DNA from: Puffinus mauretanicus
Lineage: Eukaryota > Chordata > Aves > Procellariiformes > Procellariidae
Direction: 5' to 3'
NCBI GenBank assembly: GCA_023333565.1
Contig: JAJKFH010000227.1
Coordinates: 496,001-560,000, forward strand
DNA: 64,000 nucleotides
The notes under the pieces were generated by a model. That model was not told the DNA's origin. It did no database searches and was given only the letters and a program-made list of their open reading frames with translations. Shown here one piece after another: positions 24,909 to 37,600 of this stretch (positions are counted from its first letter, which is position 1; each line of letters opens with the position of its first letter). A program made the translations under genes and the position numbers.

Positions 24909-27704
24909 CTGCCTGAAGATATTTTCATCGGCTACTGCAAGTAGGTACTAACATTCCAAGGACACCTGGTCTAACAGAGAAGAAAAGGTCTTGTGAGTGG
25001 TATATGAATTCTGTTTATTTTTACCTTGAAATGTGAGGATAAAAGGGAATGGTATACTTTAAGATAAATAAACATGACAAGCACACTGTACAAAATCTGA
25101 CAACTTTTAGGTAGTCTGACAGTCGATGTTACTGTGAGTTTCATTCATCAAAGGGTGCGTGTGGATTTGGCTAGCAAAATTTGTAGTAATGCAGTACCAC
25201 TTTAGATCTCATTTTAAGATCTCTGAATACTTTGCAAATGATAACACCCCCCCATTAATATAGTATTATTTAATTGACTCTTCAATTAAATATTAGGGTA
25301 TGAGTCAATGGTATGCTTGTTGCTTGAAGTCTTCAGAATTTTTATTATAAGAATGCCGTTTAGAACATCAATCTCTGCTTAGGTATAAGGGTGCAGCACA
25401 CAAGGGGTTAATAGAAGGACCATTCTCATATCCTAGAGGGAGCTATGCAACATGACTTCAAACAAATATGTGCCCAGCTGTAATAAGATGTCCCTAGAAT
25501 TACGTTTCCATGAAGTCAGGGGAATTTTGCTACTGATTTAGAGTACTGAAGAGAGACATGATGGCGGTGAGAATTTATAGAAGTCCAACTTTGTCATGCG
25601 TCAGGCCTGCGTGGAGCCCTCGCCCACCAAGGGGAATGTAGAAAGACAAAGCAAGAGACGACTGAAGAGCAGGTCCTGTTTAGGTGTTGCAGCTCCGTAG
25701 GAAAATGGACCTGATCTGGAAGCAGGTTTTAATTTTGAATTTCTACCAGGCAATTAAATCTAAGCCTTGTGAAATCAAAATATACTTACAGAAAGTTACT
25801 GATCATCTTGATAAAAAGATTTTGTGGAAACTACAAAAGGCGAAGACTTCTTGGGAAGTAAAATTCCTGTTTAAAGATCTGAAATCCTTGGAGATCCTCA
25901 CATCTCAAAACCCAGAGTTCTTAAGCTTTACAGGGTGTAAACTTTTCAAGCTGAGAAATCCAGAAGCAGTTCAGAAGCTTATTTTAACCTGAGGAGGTGA
26001 GGAAAAATTAAGGTTTTAAGGCTGCAATTCACTTTTTTGGGGTAGATCAGTTGTTTCCCAGAAACACAGTCTCAGTCAGAGCAACCCGGTTGTCTTTTTC
26101 CTTCTCATGTCCAGAGGCTGAAAGTCTGTTACTGTGCCCGTACACAGGCAGAGACCACACTGCCCACCTCCTCTTTATCAAGAGAAGACAGTGTTTTGTC
26201 AGCTTGCTGACTCTAAAGGGATTTCTCTGCTGGCCACAGAGAAATGACTTTCCAAATGGTGGTTTTATCTCCACCCCACTGCCTTTCATTTTCTTTGGCT
26301 CCAGGATTCCTCTGCAAGGTTTTTGTGTCCCTCTCATACCATGCTCTGTTGGCTTGGACAGTTTCCCCACTACAAATACTGAGCCTGCGAAAAAGCTGCA
26401 AGCTACTGATTTGACATTGTGAAATTTGTTGTGTTTAATGGGTTTTCTGCAAGGGGGATTGTTGAAGGCTTTTTGTCACTTGTTTTTCCTACAACGTTGT
26501 TGAGTTAAAATGCTGCTGGAGCAACATTTTCAAGCAGCAAGAAGCTTTTTATTTTCAGGGCTATAGATGGAGCATTCCAAGTAGCCTTAATCGCATACAT
26601 AAAGGTTTTAGTATTTCTTTTGTATGGTGTTTTATGTTGTCAACTGCTGTAGTCAAAACCATTTCTGAGATTCGAGATCTATCACATCATTGGGTTGAGA
26701 TGAGTAACTTAGAAAAGTAAGTCTTTACGGAGGATGTAAAGAGACCTGGAAGATAAGAAAATGGGGCATTTTATTAAATGATGCATTAATGAGGCTTTAC
26801 ATTTTCAGTATAGCATCTGTTTATACTGACAGTTAGCACTAGAGTTCATGGATGTAACTTTCCATATTGAATATATGGCTTGTTCTTTCTCATGTTACAG
26901 CCTGATTATTCTGGTGTAAATGCATCACTGCAGGTAGATTCTTTTTTATTGTAGAACAGCCATCTGTGTTTTTAAAAACTTGATGGGGCTTTGAAAAGCC
27001 AAACAGCATCAACTACTTACAATAGCCAATTTTGATAACTTTAGAATCAGAGCATTCAAAAATAATCTTCAGCAATAAGTGAAACTAGATTGTATGGTGC
27101 AATGGGAGGCTTATGTGGTGGTTGTCTGTGAGAGCTCACCTTACGGACCTTTTTCCTCCACTTGCCAAATTTAGATATTAGATAAAAGATTTTAAAATGG
27201 TCTCCTAGACTCCAGTTTGGTAGTCTTAATTATTTATTGCCTCCTTCCACAGAGTCTTGCCTACTTAAGTAATTGCACTAACAAATTACAGTATTAAAAT
27301 GTCTGTCTAAACTATTTGTAGGCACAGTCTGATATTTAGATGCTTAAAGTGCTTCTCTGAAATCCACAGTTTATTGTGCATGCAAAATTACACCTGAAAA
27401 AGAGGAGTGTTTCTGAAAAATCAGGGTCATTTATGTGAATATATCCAGTGGTTGTAACCACAGTAATTTACATAATTATAGAAAAGTACTGTGCTGGAAC
27501 CCACAGCAACTTCATCTGAATCTGTGATACCTGTCAAACAGGATAAGATGCATTGTAGCCTTTACCTCTTTAAAAATATCCATGTAAGTGATACCTTGTC
27601 TTGATCTTGCCTCTTTCATGGGAGGATTGAGTGTTCTCTGTAGACATTAATTTTACACTGGGCACTGCTATTGTGAGGCACTCTTATTACTTTCAGTTAT
27701 ATGA
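24909..27704. other. Intergenic DNA
   Basis: No gene recognised. A 102-codon plus frame at 25684-25992 is lysine- and leucine-rich with no known family and no flanking exon signals that convinced me. A pair of overlapping frames at 26047-26422 on both strands is also unsupported. Confidence 0.6.
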
Positions 27705-27787
27705 AACACTTGAGAAACTAACTTAGCTAAGAGAAATAAAGTGACTTGCCCAGAGTGACATACACAATCGGTGGCACGAGCCAGGCA
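27705..27787 (+). mobile_element. MIR-like SINE fragment, sense
   Basis: AAATAAAGTGACTTGCCCAG at 27734-27753, followed by AGTGACAT and GGTGGCACGAGCCAGG, corresponds to the MIR tail where the text runs TTGCCCAAGGTCAC and then GGCAGAGCC. Similarity is limited to about 80 bases. Confidence 0.6.
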
Positions 27788-30234
27788 AAGAACACAGCTT
27801 TTTATTTTACCTCAATTACTCCCTTGGAAAAACAGATCTTTATACTGTGTCAGTGTACAGTATCTTCTGTATTCAGTACTGCAGAAAAGTGTGAACTATA
27901 TATAGGATGCTCTATGAAAGTGAAGTTAAGGGTGGAGTCATTCAGCTAACTTTAGTTGTCCTCAGATAGGTGTCTTCTTTAAGCTCACTCTCTATAGGCA
28001 AAAGGGAAGATGGGCATGCCTGGAAGGTGATTATTCCATGCTAAGAGAGTGTATGATTTGCTCCCTGGAGGCCCCTCTGTATCTCTTGCTGTGAGGGAGC
28101 GCAGATGACATAGACTTGACACCCAACTCAGACGAGTGAAGTAGATGAGTTGAATCTCACCCAAAGGAGACACTGAAGGTCTTCATACTCCTTGCGAAGT
28201 CAGTGGTGAAAAAGGGCTCCCAATAAGTTAATCTAGCCAGCATTTAGGGTAGAATTCAGTTCCACTGAGCTTTCAAATATTTCAGTCTCATGCCCCATTC
28301 TGGCATCCCTTCTGAGAAGTCTCCTTGGAGGCGTACACAGCAGGAAAAGCAGATATCTTAGTACCTCTCTTTTTTTATAAGCAAGTAAGACTATGAATAC
28401 AGGCTTACAAGCATGTAGTGACTAAAAGATAGTGCTGGAAGTTGATGCCTTAGATGAGAGTAGGAGGATGTATATAAGCTTTTCTTGTGAGCATAAACAG
28501 AGGAGAATGTTTTGACAAGTCTGGGCCCCATGTGACTGAAAAATAGCAGTTTGCAGCTCCACCTCTCTGCAAAGACTGATCCCTAACATCACTCTGTAAG
28601 GAGCATCCATCACTGCCTGCAGGGGCAGGGGTCAGAAGGTTAGCTTACCGAAAGCCATGGCTTCGATTCAAACCTGCAATGTGATACACTTGAAGTTAAT
28701 TATCTGTTGCTAGATGGTATGAGTAACTCAGCAAAGTTGATAATACTCAGCAGAAAAAAAAATGTCCTGTATTCCTGTTGAAAAGATATGGTCCTTCTGT
28801 GAAAGAGGCCTTTGAGTCTACCTGTATAGTGACTGCAGATGCGATGTAACGCTGAAATGTAGACGTCTTTTTGTCCATACTGAAAGACCTCAGTGGCAGA
28901 TATTTCCAGCACACTGAAAACGAGCAGCAATAGAGCTTGAGGTAATGGAAACTTGTATTTTTTGGAAAGGGACGGGATAATTGTAGCAGAAATTGTGGAG
29001 GTTTATCTTTAAATAGAACTATCTTGCTACAGATCTGTGAGCAAGTGGGGGGGATAGTATAAAAAAGGGGTGGTAAAAATCTAGCAAGATCTTTTTCATC
29101 TGATTTAGTATTCTTAACAGTGACAGCTGATGTTTGAAAGCATTTCTATTGAGTCTATCACCAATGTTTGTGATGTTACATGAGATAATAGATGCAGAAG
29201 GAGCTGAGCAAAGTGCACCCATGTGACTCCCATTCTGAATGCAGTAAAATATTCCAGAAAAAGTAGAGAAAGCTCAGGCAGATGTATACAAGAAAATTCA
29301 CAGTAGATATGTGGTGGCTCATAAGAGATGGTGCAGAAGTGAGATGAAAGAGGTGAAAATGAGAAGTATGGTTTTCAGCTTTCCAGTCAGGTTGTATGGC
29401 AGACACTTTCTATCTTTCCACTTAGTTAAGTACAAAAGGGGTAGTATTTGTCCATCCCTTGCAGGTGAGAGATGCCCGTAAACAAAGCAGCAGGGGGAAA
29501 GTAAGTGAGATGTTCCTGCTTTTAGAGTAGAATATCACCAATAAGGACTGTGTATGTTTACAGTCCTTTAGGGAAGGAAAGATGATGGACAGGTGATAGT
29601 GATCTGTGATTCCTTTTTTCAGCAAGCTTTTGTATTTCTATACAACTTCTCCAAGGATTTCTATCTATAGAAATGAAGAAAAGACCAGTTCAGTTCCACA
29701 TTCATATACTAAGAATCTAAACTATATTGATATTTTTTATATCTGTGATATTTTTAATATATATGATTTTTTTTTTTATACTGGATATTTCCTATATGGT
29801 CTATCTCTTTCAGCAGAAATACCAAGTTACCTAATAAAGCTTATAGCTGTAGCAATTTGGTGTTTTGGCATCATGAGTTTGACAACAACAGATTTAATCT
29901 GTTTCACAACAACGCTGTGAAGAAAAGAGAAAATCCTAAGAATAATGGCTAATCTTTTTGGTTTAAAATTCCTGAAATCATTTGGGAAGAAAGAAACTAA
30001 AACTTATTACTGAGGCAAGTGTTCTTGTTAACAAGCAAAAACTTACTTTGTCCGTGAAAGTGACTCATGCTTTCTGAGTTGTCATTGCTGTGGGAGCTGC
30101 AGGGCTGAATGAAAGAAGATGACACCACCCAAGGCACTTAAATGTTGTCTTTCCAGGCTATTGAAGGTAAAGTCTGGGAAAGATAAGAGTGATCCCAAGA
30201 ATAAAGTACTGAATGAAGAGCCAAGGAGCATCAC
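27788..30234. other. Intergenic DNA
   Basis: Nothing beyond short open frames. A run at 29720-29780 is strongly AT-rich with TATATATGATTT and TTTTTT words. Confidence 0.65.
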
Positions 30235-30360
30235 TTCATTTCCCAGCCCTGATACAGTTTTCCTCAGCTCAGGCAAAACACTTAATGTCTGTGTCTATTT
30301 CCCTCTCTGTAGATTTGCAGTAGTACTTTTCCACCTTATTTGCGTGGTAATTTGATTTCT
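30235..30360 (-). mobile_element. MIR-like SINE fragment, antisense
   Basis: The plus strand has CTCAGGCAAAACACTTAATG (30265-30284), then TCTGTGTCTATTTCCCTCTCTGTAG and a CAGTAGTACTTTTCCACCTTATTTG block. These follow, in order, the reverse complement of an amniote MIR-like SINE (GGCAAGTCACTTAA, CTGTGCCTCAGTTTCCC, CTGTAAAATGG, then the AGTACTT..CCTACCTC region). Divergence is high. Confidence 0.55.
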
Positions 30361-33300
30361 GAAGATCTTAACAGTAGCAGGATAAATTATACAATAGAGG
30401 AAAAATATTTTATTAAATGACACTTCACGACTAAGGGTCATGATGAAACATTATGGCCTTAAGGGCTTATCTGGGGGAAGAACTGCACTTTATTCTTCCA
30501 AATTTTAAGACTATGTTGGCAAGTTTGAAACTGAAAGGTATAACTCAACTGAGATCAAGGGAGCTATAGCAAGTATTGATTTATTCAAATTGTTTGAAAA
30601 ATGAGATACTTCTGGAGTAGTGACTGAAAGATTAGGAAATACTGCGAAATTCAGATCCAAGGCACATAGCACAGGAATCCTGAAATAATATTTGAGCTTA
30701 CTGAAAGTGGGTGGTGAGATCTTCACCTGATTACCTGATAGGTGAAAGACTAAATTAGTTGGTGGATAATGATGTGAATTCGTGTTGAAAGGATATATGC
30801 CTTGTGGGTGGTGCAGGATTGTCCTGTGGTGAAAAATAGCCTGTTTCAGCCTTCATGTGCTTTTAGATGTCTGGAAGTCTGTGGTGTTAATGTGAACCAC
30901 TGAGATAGAAAACACTACATAATATCTGCTTTATTTTTCTACCTTTTGCTTCTGTTTGAAGATTCCCAAATTTATGGCCTTTAAGAATGCCTCTTTGTGG
31001 GGCAGGGGAAACAACTTAATTTCCAAATATGACACTTCTGCTTCTACTTTATCTCTTGAAATTTTTTCAGCATGTTTTCTTTCTCTTCCATAGCCTCTCT
31101 GCTGTTGCCATGTGGGGAGTTTCTGGGCAGACACTGAATAGTGTGCCCATGTTAAGCTGCAGGCAGAATACCTTTTGACAAAACTCTGTCCAGCAAACTT
31201 CACAGGCAATTTTAACAAGGCTTCTGGAACTGATAGGACTGTGAAGTTAGCCACTGTGACAGCAATTTATAAGCTGTGAATAGAACACTGTGCTGATTAT
31301 ATTGATTTTGAAACCTACCACCAAGGCTGCTATTCATTGACATTCTTGTTGGCAGCGTGTCATGGAAGCTCCATCTATGTTAAAAGTGAGATGTATTAAT
31401 ACTAGACTTGTCAGATTTGTCTGGACTCAAATCCAGACAGTGCAGGCTTCAAAAGGTATCATCAAGAAAATGCCCTATGTCCTGGGCAGTTTGGACTTTT
31501 CTGAGTGTTTTTACTGTAATCTGCATGCCTCATCTAAAGTATTTTCTCTCTGGGTCTTACCTGGAGACTGCTAAATGCAGCTAGTAGAGCACAGAGTCTA
31601 ATTAGTCATTTTCTTGGCTGTGAATATCCATTTTCACAAGTTGACAGTTGTGTAGAGTCTAGGATTGTTCTTTGCCCATGGAGGGTGTTCTTAAAATGTA
31701 AGAGGACAAAACATTTGGGTTGAAGTCAGCTGTAAGCATCTGGCCTGTGTTAGCACAAGTGATGGCAGCTACACTTGGGTTTGCAAAGTAGGGCACTCTG
31801 CAAGGCTCTGGGCCCCATAGCCCACCAGAAACTGTCAGCAAAGACGCAAAAATGAAATGAATTGAAAAGTCTTGATGAAAACCTTGAGGGGCTGGCACAC
31901 TCCCTCATCTCCCTGCAATAAGGAAAGTCTTTAACTTCTTTAATTGCTTCCATTTTTTTTCTCCTTGATGGTGACATTTTTTCCCCAGGTGACTACAATG
32001 GTTGTTCATTTATCATTTTTCCTTTCCCAAGCCCATGTGACTTTGTTTTCCTTAATTTTATTTAATTGATTATAACTAATTGACTCTCAGTTTAGGGAAT
32101 AGAGGTTTCTGAGCTTGCTGGTCTGGTCTTAATTTATTTTTGGTGAAGTCTTTTTCTTCCAGCCCAGGACTGAGGTACAAGGTTATTCTTTAAAAAAAAC
32201 AAAACAAAACAAAACAAAAACCAAACCCAAAAAACCCCAAAACCCAACACCACAAAAAAAAAAAAAAAAAAGACAAAAGTTATTAACTTCTTTTTAGCTT
32301 AATAGAAGGAGAAACTCTGCTTTCCGCATCTCACTGGATGTCCCAGTTCTAGCAAAAAGGCAGCCTCGGCTTCATTGCATGCCCATGATAAGGCTGAGTG
32401 AAGTGGTTGCCTGTTTGGAAACAAAGGGCTTAAAGAAGGTGGCAGGGAGGGTTCAGCTGAATGCGAGAGAAGCCCTACCCTTGGCGCTGCCACAGATTCA
32501 GTCTCCAGCCTTGGAAGTCACTTGAAGCTTACCTTAATACCCATTAAGTCTTCTATCTGCTTTTGATTTCACTACGCATCAGATGCAAGCACAACTAGCT
32601 CTTCTGCAAATCAAGCTTTTAGATATCTATCTACATAAAAATATATTTTATTTTCTTTCTGGAGTGTGTATATATTGTATCGAAATCTAGGAACAAGGCA
32701 CAGTAGTGTACTCCAGTGCATCATCTCCACAGTACAATGGTTGTTTTGCTCTTTTAAAAGGGAAGGAAAACAGATTTCCTTGGCAGTGAAAATAATTCAA
32801 TTTCAATCTCTGTTATATAGATAATTATATTTGTTTTCTTATGTAAAATACTTGGAGATCCTTGAGAGAAAATGTTGTTTAGTTGATAGATGCATTTGAA
32901 AATGAAACACTGGCTAAATAATACTGATTCATGAGGCTTCATAATGCAGCTGCCTCCTTTCCTGGTTCCTTGGGAGTAACCCCTCCTCCTCTGTGCGCAA
33001 TAGTCAGTGGTGGTGCTCTCTGCACACCAGAGTCCCTGATGAGTATCCCAGGAAAGATTATGTGATGATTGAGGGAATTGCTGGACATCGTCTTCATGTT
33101 TCATCTGTTTCTCTTCCCCACAGAATTTCTGGCATGTTTTCTACTCTGGGTTTTAGAGGAGGACTCCAAGTAGTCCCTTGATCCTGAATAGATCTTGATC
33201 AAACTGGCGGCAAAATTGTTTATTTTTGCTATTTTATGGTTTGTGTGTATACACACGCAAGGGGTGAAAGGCATTTCTCAATGGCACAGTGCTATTTCTA

Positions 33301-34464
33301 TTAATCTGTCTGCCTCCTTATGCTTTCCTTTCTGCTGCTTGGTGATTATTACACAGGCTTCCTCTCTGAATTAAGAACAAAATGTGCATGAATCCTTGCT
33401 ATACCATGAAATCCAAGGGAATCTTAAAGAAACTTTTTTTGGTCCAGAAGTTGTGCTTTACCCAAGAGCACCATCTTCTGGATGTCATGTCTCTCCATTT
33501 CTGCGAGTACTGCAGTTGTGTTGAATTCTGCTTGAAGGGGAGGATGGCTATGAAGTGAAAGCTTGTAAACATGTGCCTGGTGGGGGACTCGCTGTCATTT
33601 TCTATTTAGCAAATGCAAAAGTTTTCTCTGGATTATTTTCACTTGCTTTTGCAGGCATGGCCTTCTGACCTGTTCATTAGTGGCAGAGCTGCGGAGGGTC
33701 TTCAGAATTCTTTGCATTTGTTGGCTGGCTTTGGGTACTTCGCTGCATGGTCCTGCTACTCATTGTATTCTTGCAGCGAGTCTCCTCTTCTGGGCTCTTA
33801 GTTGCTCTGGCCATAATTTCATTCTTCTGGGTTGCTTCTTGACCATTAAAATCTGTGTATCTTGACCAAATGGCAAGTCCCTCTGAAACACTCTGAACAT
33901 CCCAAGAAGAAATTGTCTTAAGGACCTTATTTTGGTCTAATATGAGATTATATCATTGACTTGAGATTGGGAGAGATTTGTGGATGGAATTGATGCTGGT
34001 TCAGGTCAAGGGAAATCTTGTGAAAAGCCTGTCATAAGCGTGATTGCCAAAAGAATCTATTTTGAATCAATGCTCTCTTCTGCCTGTGTCACAGCAAAAA
34101 CAGGCGAAAACATAGTGAAGTCTTTAAATGTGAAAAGGGCCAAATTAACAATCAGGTTAAGATAAAATTTAAATTGATTTCAGTGAGATGCACTCTTTTA
34201 CAGTCACTACTTTAAACTTTTTTCTATTGTTCCATTACAATCTGAAAGATAAAGTCACAACTGGAAAGAAGTTCATCACGACAATCCTATTGCTTGGCTG
34301 GCGTCTTGGACAGACAAGATACAGGGATCTATCAAATATGTCATGGCCATGTGCTGTGGCTAAAAAAAATAAAAAATCATTGCAATGAAATGTGCAAGAT
34401 GGAGCCAAGAAGGCCTCTCTGACCTCATTTTGCACTGTTTTGCTATTTCATGAGTCACTTAAAC
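30361..34464. other. Intergenic DNA
   Basis: Apart from the A-rich tract at 32192-32278 no repeat or gene was recognised. There is a small GTGTATACACAC palindrome near 33243. Confidence 0.6.
32192..32278. repeat. A-rich low-complexity tract (CAAAA)n and AAACCC
   Basis: The tract starts with five CAAAA-like units, passes through AAACCCAAAAAACCCCAAAACCC and ends in a run of about 18 A. No flanking retroposon is recognised. Confidence 0.85.
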
Positions 34465-34690
34465 CAGGGCAGATTTTACTTACTAGGAGAAACTTTGGAA
34501 TTGCAAGGGTGGTTAAGCATGGAAGAGATTTCCTTGAGGGTGGTGAAGTCCTTATCCTTAGAGGCTTTCAAGAACAGATTAGAGAAACATATGTCAAGAA
34601 TAGTTTGTGTAGCTGAGCCTGCCTTAGGCAGGAAGATAGACTGAATGACCTTTGAGGTTCACTTCCAGCCCTATTTTGATGATTAATCCT
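34465..34690 (+). mobile_element. CR1 LINE 3' UTR fragment
   Basis: A sense-strand CR1 3' end: GGTTAAGCATGGAAGAGATT near 34511, GAGGCTTTCAAGAACAGATT at 34561-34580, a CTGCCTTAGGCAGG hairpin near 34620, GACTGAATGACC near 34639, and the end TTCCAGCCCTATTTTGATGA at 34662-34681. The order and spacing match CR1 3' UTRs of birds and turtles, with many substitutions and small gaps, so the copy is old. An open frame across it (34450-34644) has no relation to a CR1 protein. Confidence 0.88.
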
Positions 34691-37600
34691 CAGAGGGAGT
34701 GGATATACTCTGTGCTACATTTGATCTGAGCTAGGATGTAAGCACGTTGGTTGTTCGTGCAAAGCAAACACTCTGGCTGAACATCACTCATAAATTTTGC
34801 TTCAAGTGTCTGTATTGCAGAATGGGAAGCTGGTTTTATTTGTCTGAATGGAAGAGCCTTAAGGGTAAGGTGGCTGAACTCCCCAGGATGCTGTCGTAAT
34901 TGGATGGTGTTAACCTCTACTGGAGGCAGGAGAATGCCCCTTCTTCGTACCCTGATTAATCATGGTAGATTCTGCTAAACTCTCTCAGCTACATATAACC
35001 TTGCTGTTTTGTTCAAAAAGATGGTCAACTCATATTCATGCCAGTAAAATCTTTATTCACCCTGTGTTACCATTCCCAATATAGATACTGCATGTTATAC
35101 TAGCAAGGCTAAATAAGACTGAGCTTTTCAGGGTGTGTGTCTTCCTAGGTAAATCTGGAGAATTTAGCATGGCAGATCCTCGGGGCAGCTTTTTTTGAAG
35201 TCTTTGGGCACTATTGCAAGCACGTAATATCACATGGGAAGCGTTAAAATGGAGAATTCCTTTTGGAAACACTTGGAGACCTCCATTGCTGCAGTTATTA
35301 CTCCCTATTGCTTCTGACTGACACAGCTGCAGAAACAGAGTTACAAGTGATCTTATCACATGAATCTCATTACAAAGTGCCTACTGAAGTATTTTCAAAG
35401 TGCCTTTTCAAAGCATACTGCTTTCCATCCCGCTTCCATCTCGCTCTTACTAAAAAAGGATCCACCAATGTATCTGAATAAAGTCAATGAGAATGTAGTG
35501 CATCCATCCCTTTTTTGTAATTTCCCTTGATAAACCAATATTTCACTAGAATGAGTCTGGAAGAATAGTGCTCAAGTTTAACATGGAAAACATTGTCAGC
35601 AGGACTCGCTTTGGGTCTTACACACTGTAGATGAGGTCATGTATTCAAAAGGGATCTAAATGCTAAGGTTTACCAGATAGGATTAGTGGTACACTCTTGA
35701 CAGGCACTATTTATGCCTCAGTAAAAAAGTTTCTTGCAGATTAAAGTTACAGTAACTTGTACAACCAGTCTCTGGGTCTATGTTTAAGCTGCATAATGTA
35801 CTGCTCAATATTCTTAGATTTACCAGATAGGATTAGTGGTACACTCTTGACAGGCACTATTTATGCCTCAGTAAAAAAGTTTCTTGCAGATTAAAGTTAC
35901 AGTAACTTGTACAACCAGTCTCTGGGTCTATGTTTAAGCTGCATAATGTACTGCTCAATATTCTTTGATTATAGCAGAGATTCAGATTTTATTTGAAGAA
36001 TATGTCTGTGTGTGAATGTGCTGCGAGAGTTGCAAAAGCCCTGTATTATCTACATGGTTTTTCTTCCATTGCTTTTTCAGCCAATTTGGTCTGGTCCCCG
36101 AGTTGCAGCTCAGTAAGTGCATATGACACCATCTGGTAGCTCTGCGCTGATCCTAGAGCTGTGTGAAAGCCATGAGCAGAGGTTTAAAATTGCGATGTTT
36201 TGGTTTATTTTAGCAAATGCCCTTTTGAGACATTGAAGCTGCAGAGCAAGGTTTTCTGAGAAACCTCCTAATATGCCTCTGTTCAGTGCTTAGCAGCAGC
36301 TCTGTAGATCCATCCCCTACTCAATATTATCTGTAAGTGTATATCTTCAGAAAAAAATGAAGATAATGCAAATTTGCAACATTTGGATGTGAAGGTTGAG
36401 CACCCACCAGTAGGAGTGTCCGGTCTTGGATCATTGGAATAGCAGCATCTCAGTTTCATAATAGTTGAAATGTATTCCAGTTTGAATAGACAGGAGTGAC
36501 TGTTAGTTAAATTCATATTTGGATCCTGAACCTCCCAGAAGCTCTAGAGATATTTGGAGATAGATTTAGCCTACACCAGACTCCTGAAGTGTTTGAAAAT
36601 TGGGGTTATTTTAACCCCTTTTTTTCCCTCATCTTGAAATATCTTTCCCTATCCCTATTTATTTTTCTTCAGGGTGAAAAGGATTTGGAAAAATATGGAG
36701 TTACTAGTAAAAGAGAGGCATAGCAAGGATTTTGTCTGAATGTCCTGTAGCCTGGAGGTCTAAGGAAATGAAGTTATAACAGTTGAGACATTCTGTTACT
36801 TGACAAGCTCTCTTGAGGCAAAATGGCTAAGGACCATCAGTGAACTTGTATCCTTACAGATCTGTTTTCTGTGATGGTGTAATGAAAGGCTGGAAACCTC
36901 TGGGGCAAGAGGAGTGAACTACAGGAATGCCAAGTGTAAATGAGGGGCTATTTGCACTGATTTTGTTCCCTTGAGAGCAGAACTGAAGGGAGACTGACGT
37001 GCCTTACTGCCATATCACCTTAGTGAGTCAGCAGAGCAGCTTCATTCTGTAGGCTGTCCAGACAGGACTTTTCATGAGTGCTAAATTTGCATTTCTTTAC
37101 AACATGTTCTCTCCGTATTATTTTTGAATATGCAATTACATGGCAAGCACACTTGTATTTCTCTTGATGAGAGTGTTTACAAGACCAGCATTTGTGATGC
37201 TTTTAAACCCGAGATTATTTAGTCTTCTAATTTTAGAGATGTTTCTTTCTCTCTTCTATGCAAACCTGGTGTTACCAATTGTAAGTTGGCCTCAGCTTCA
37301 ACTTACAGAATTTAAAACAAATTATGAGATTGATTTTAAAAAATAAGGAAATATTCCTTTCCCCTACATTATCTTTCATGCATATATATTCTTCAATTGT
37401 GGACTCCCATTAATAGTAAGCACATTATAGACTAAAGCTCCTCACAAGGTCCCAGCTTCCACCTGAAGGATATTATATGGGGAGATACAAAGGGGGTCCC
37501 CTCAGGTAGGGATTCCAATCAGCAAACTAATAAAATGGGCAAGTTTTTGTGTGGCTGATACCCTGTGACAGTCTCATGGTTGTAATGAGTAACAAGGTTC

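Noticed and set aside
25684..25992. 102-codon lysine-rich plus frame
   Set aside because: No known motif, no neighbouring exon; likely chance.
28640..28690. Possible tRNA-like T-arm (TTCGATTCAAACC)
   Set aside because: No matching acceptor, D or anticodon arms around it.
34450..34644. 64-codon plus frame
   Set aside because: Lies on the CR1 3' UTR remnant, which does not code for protein.
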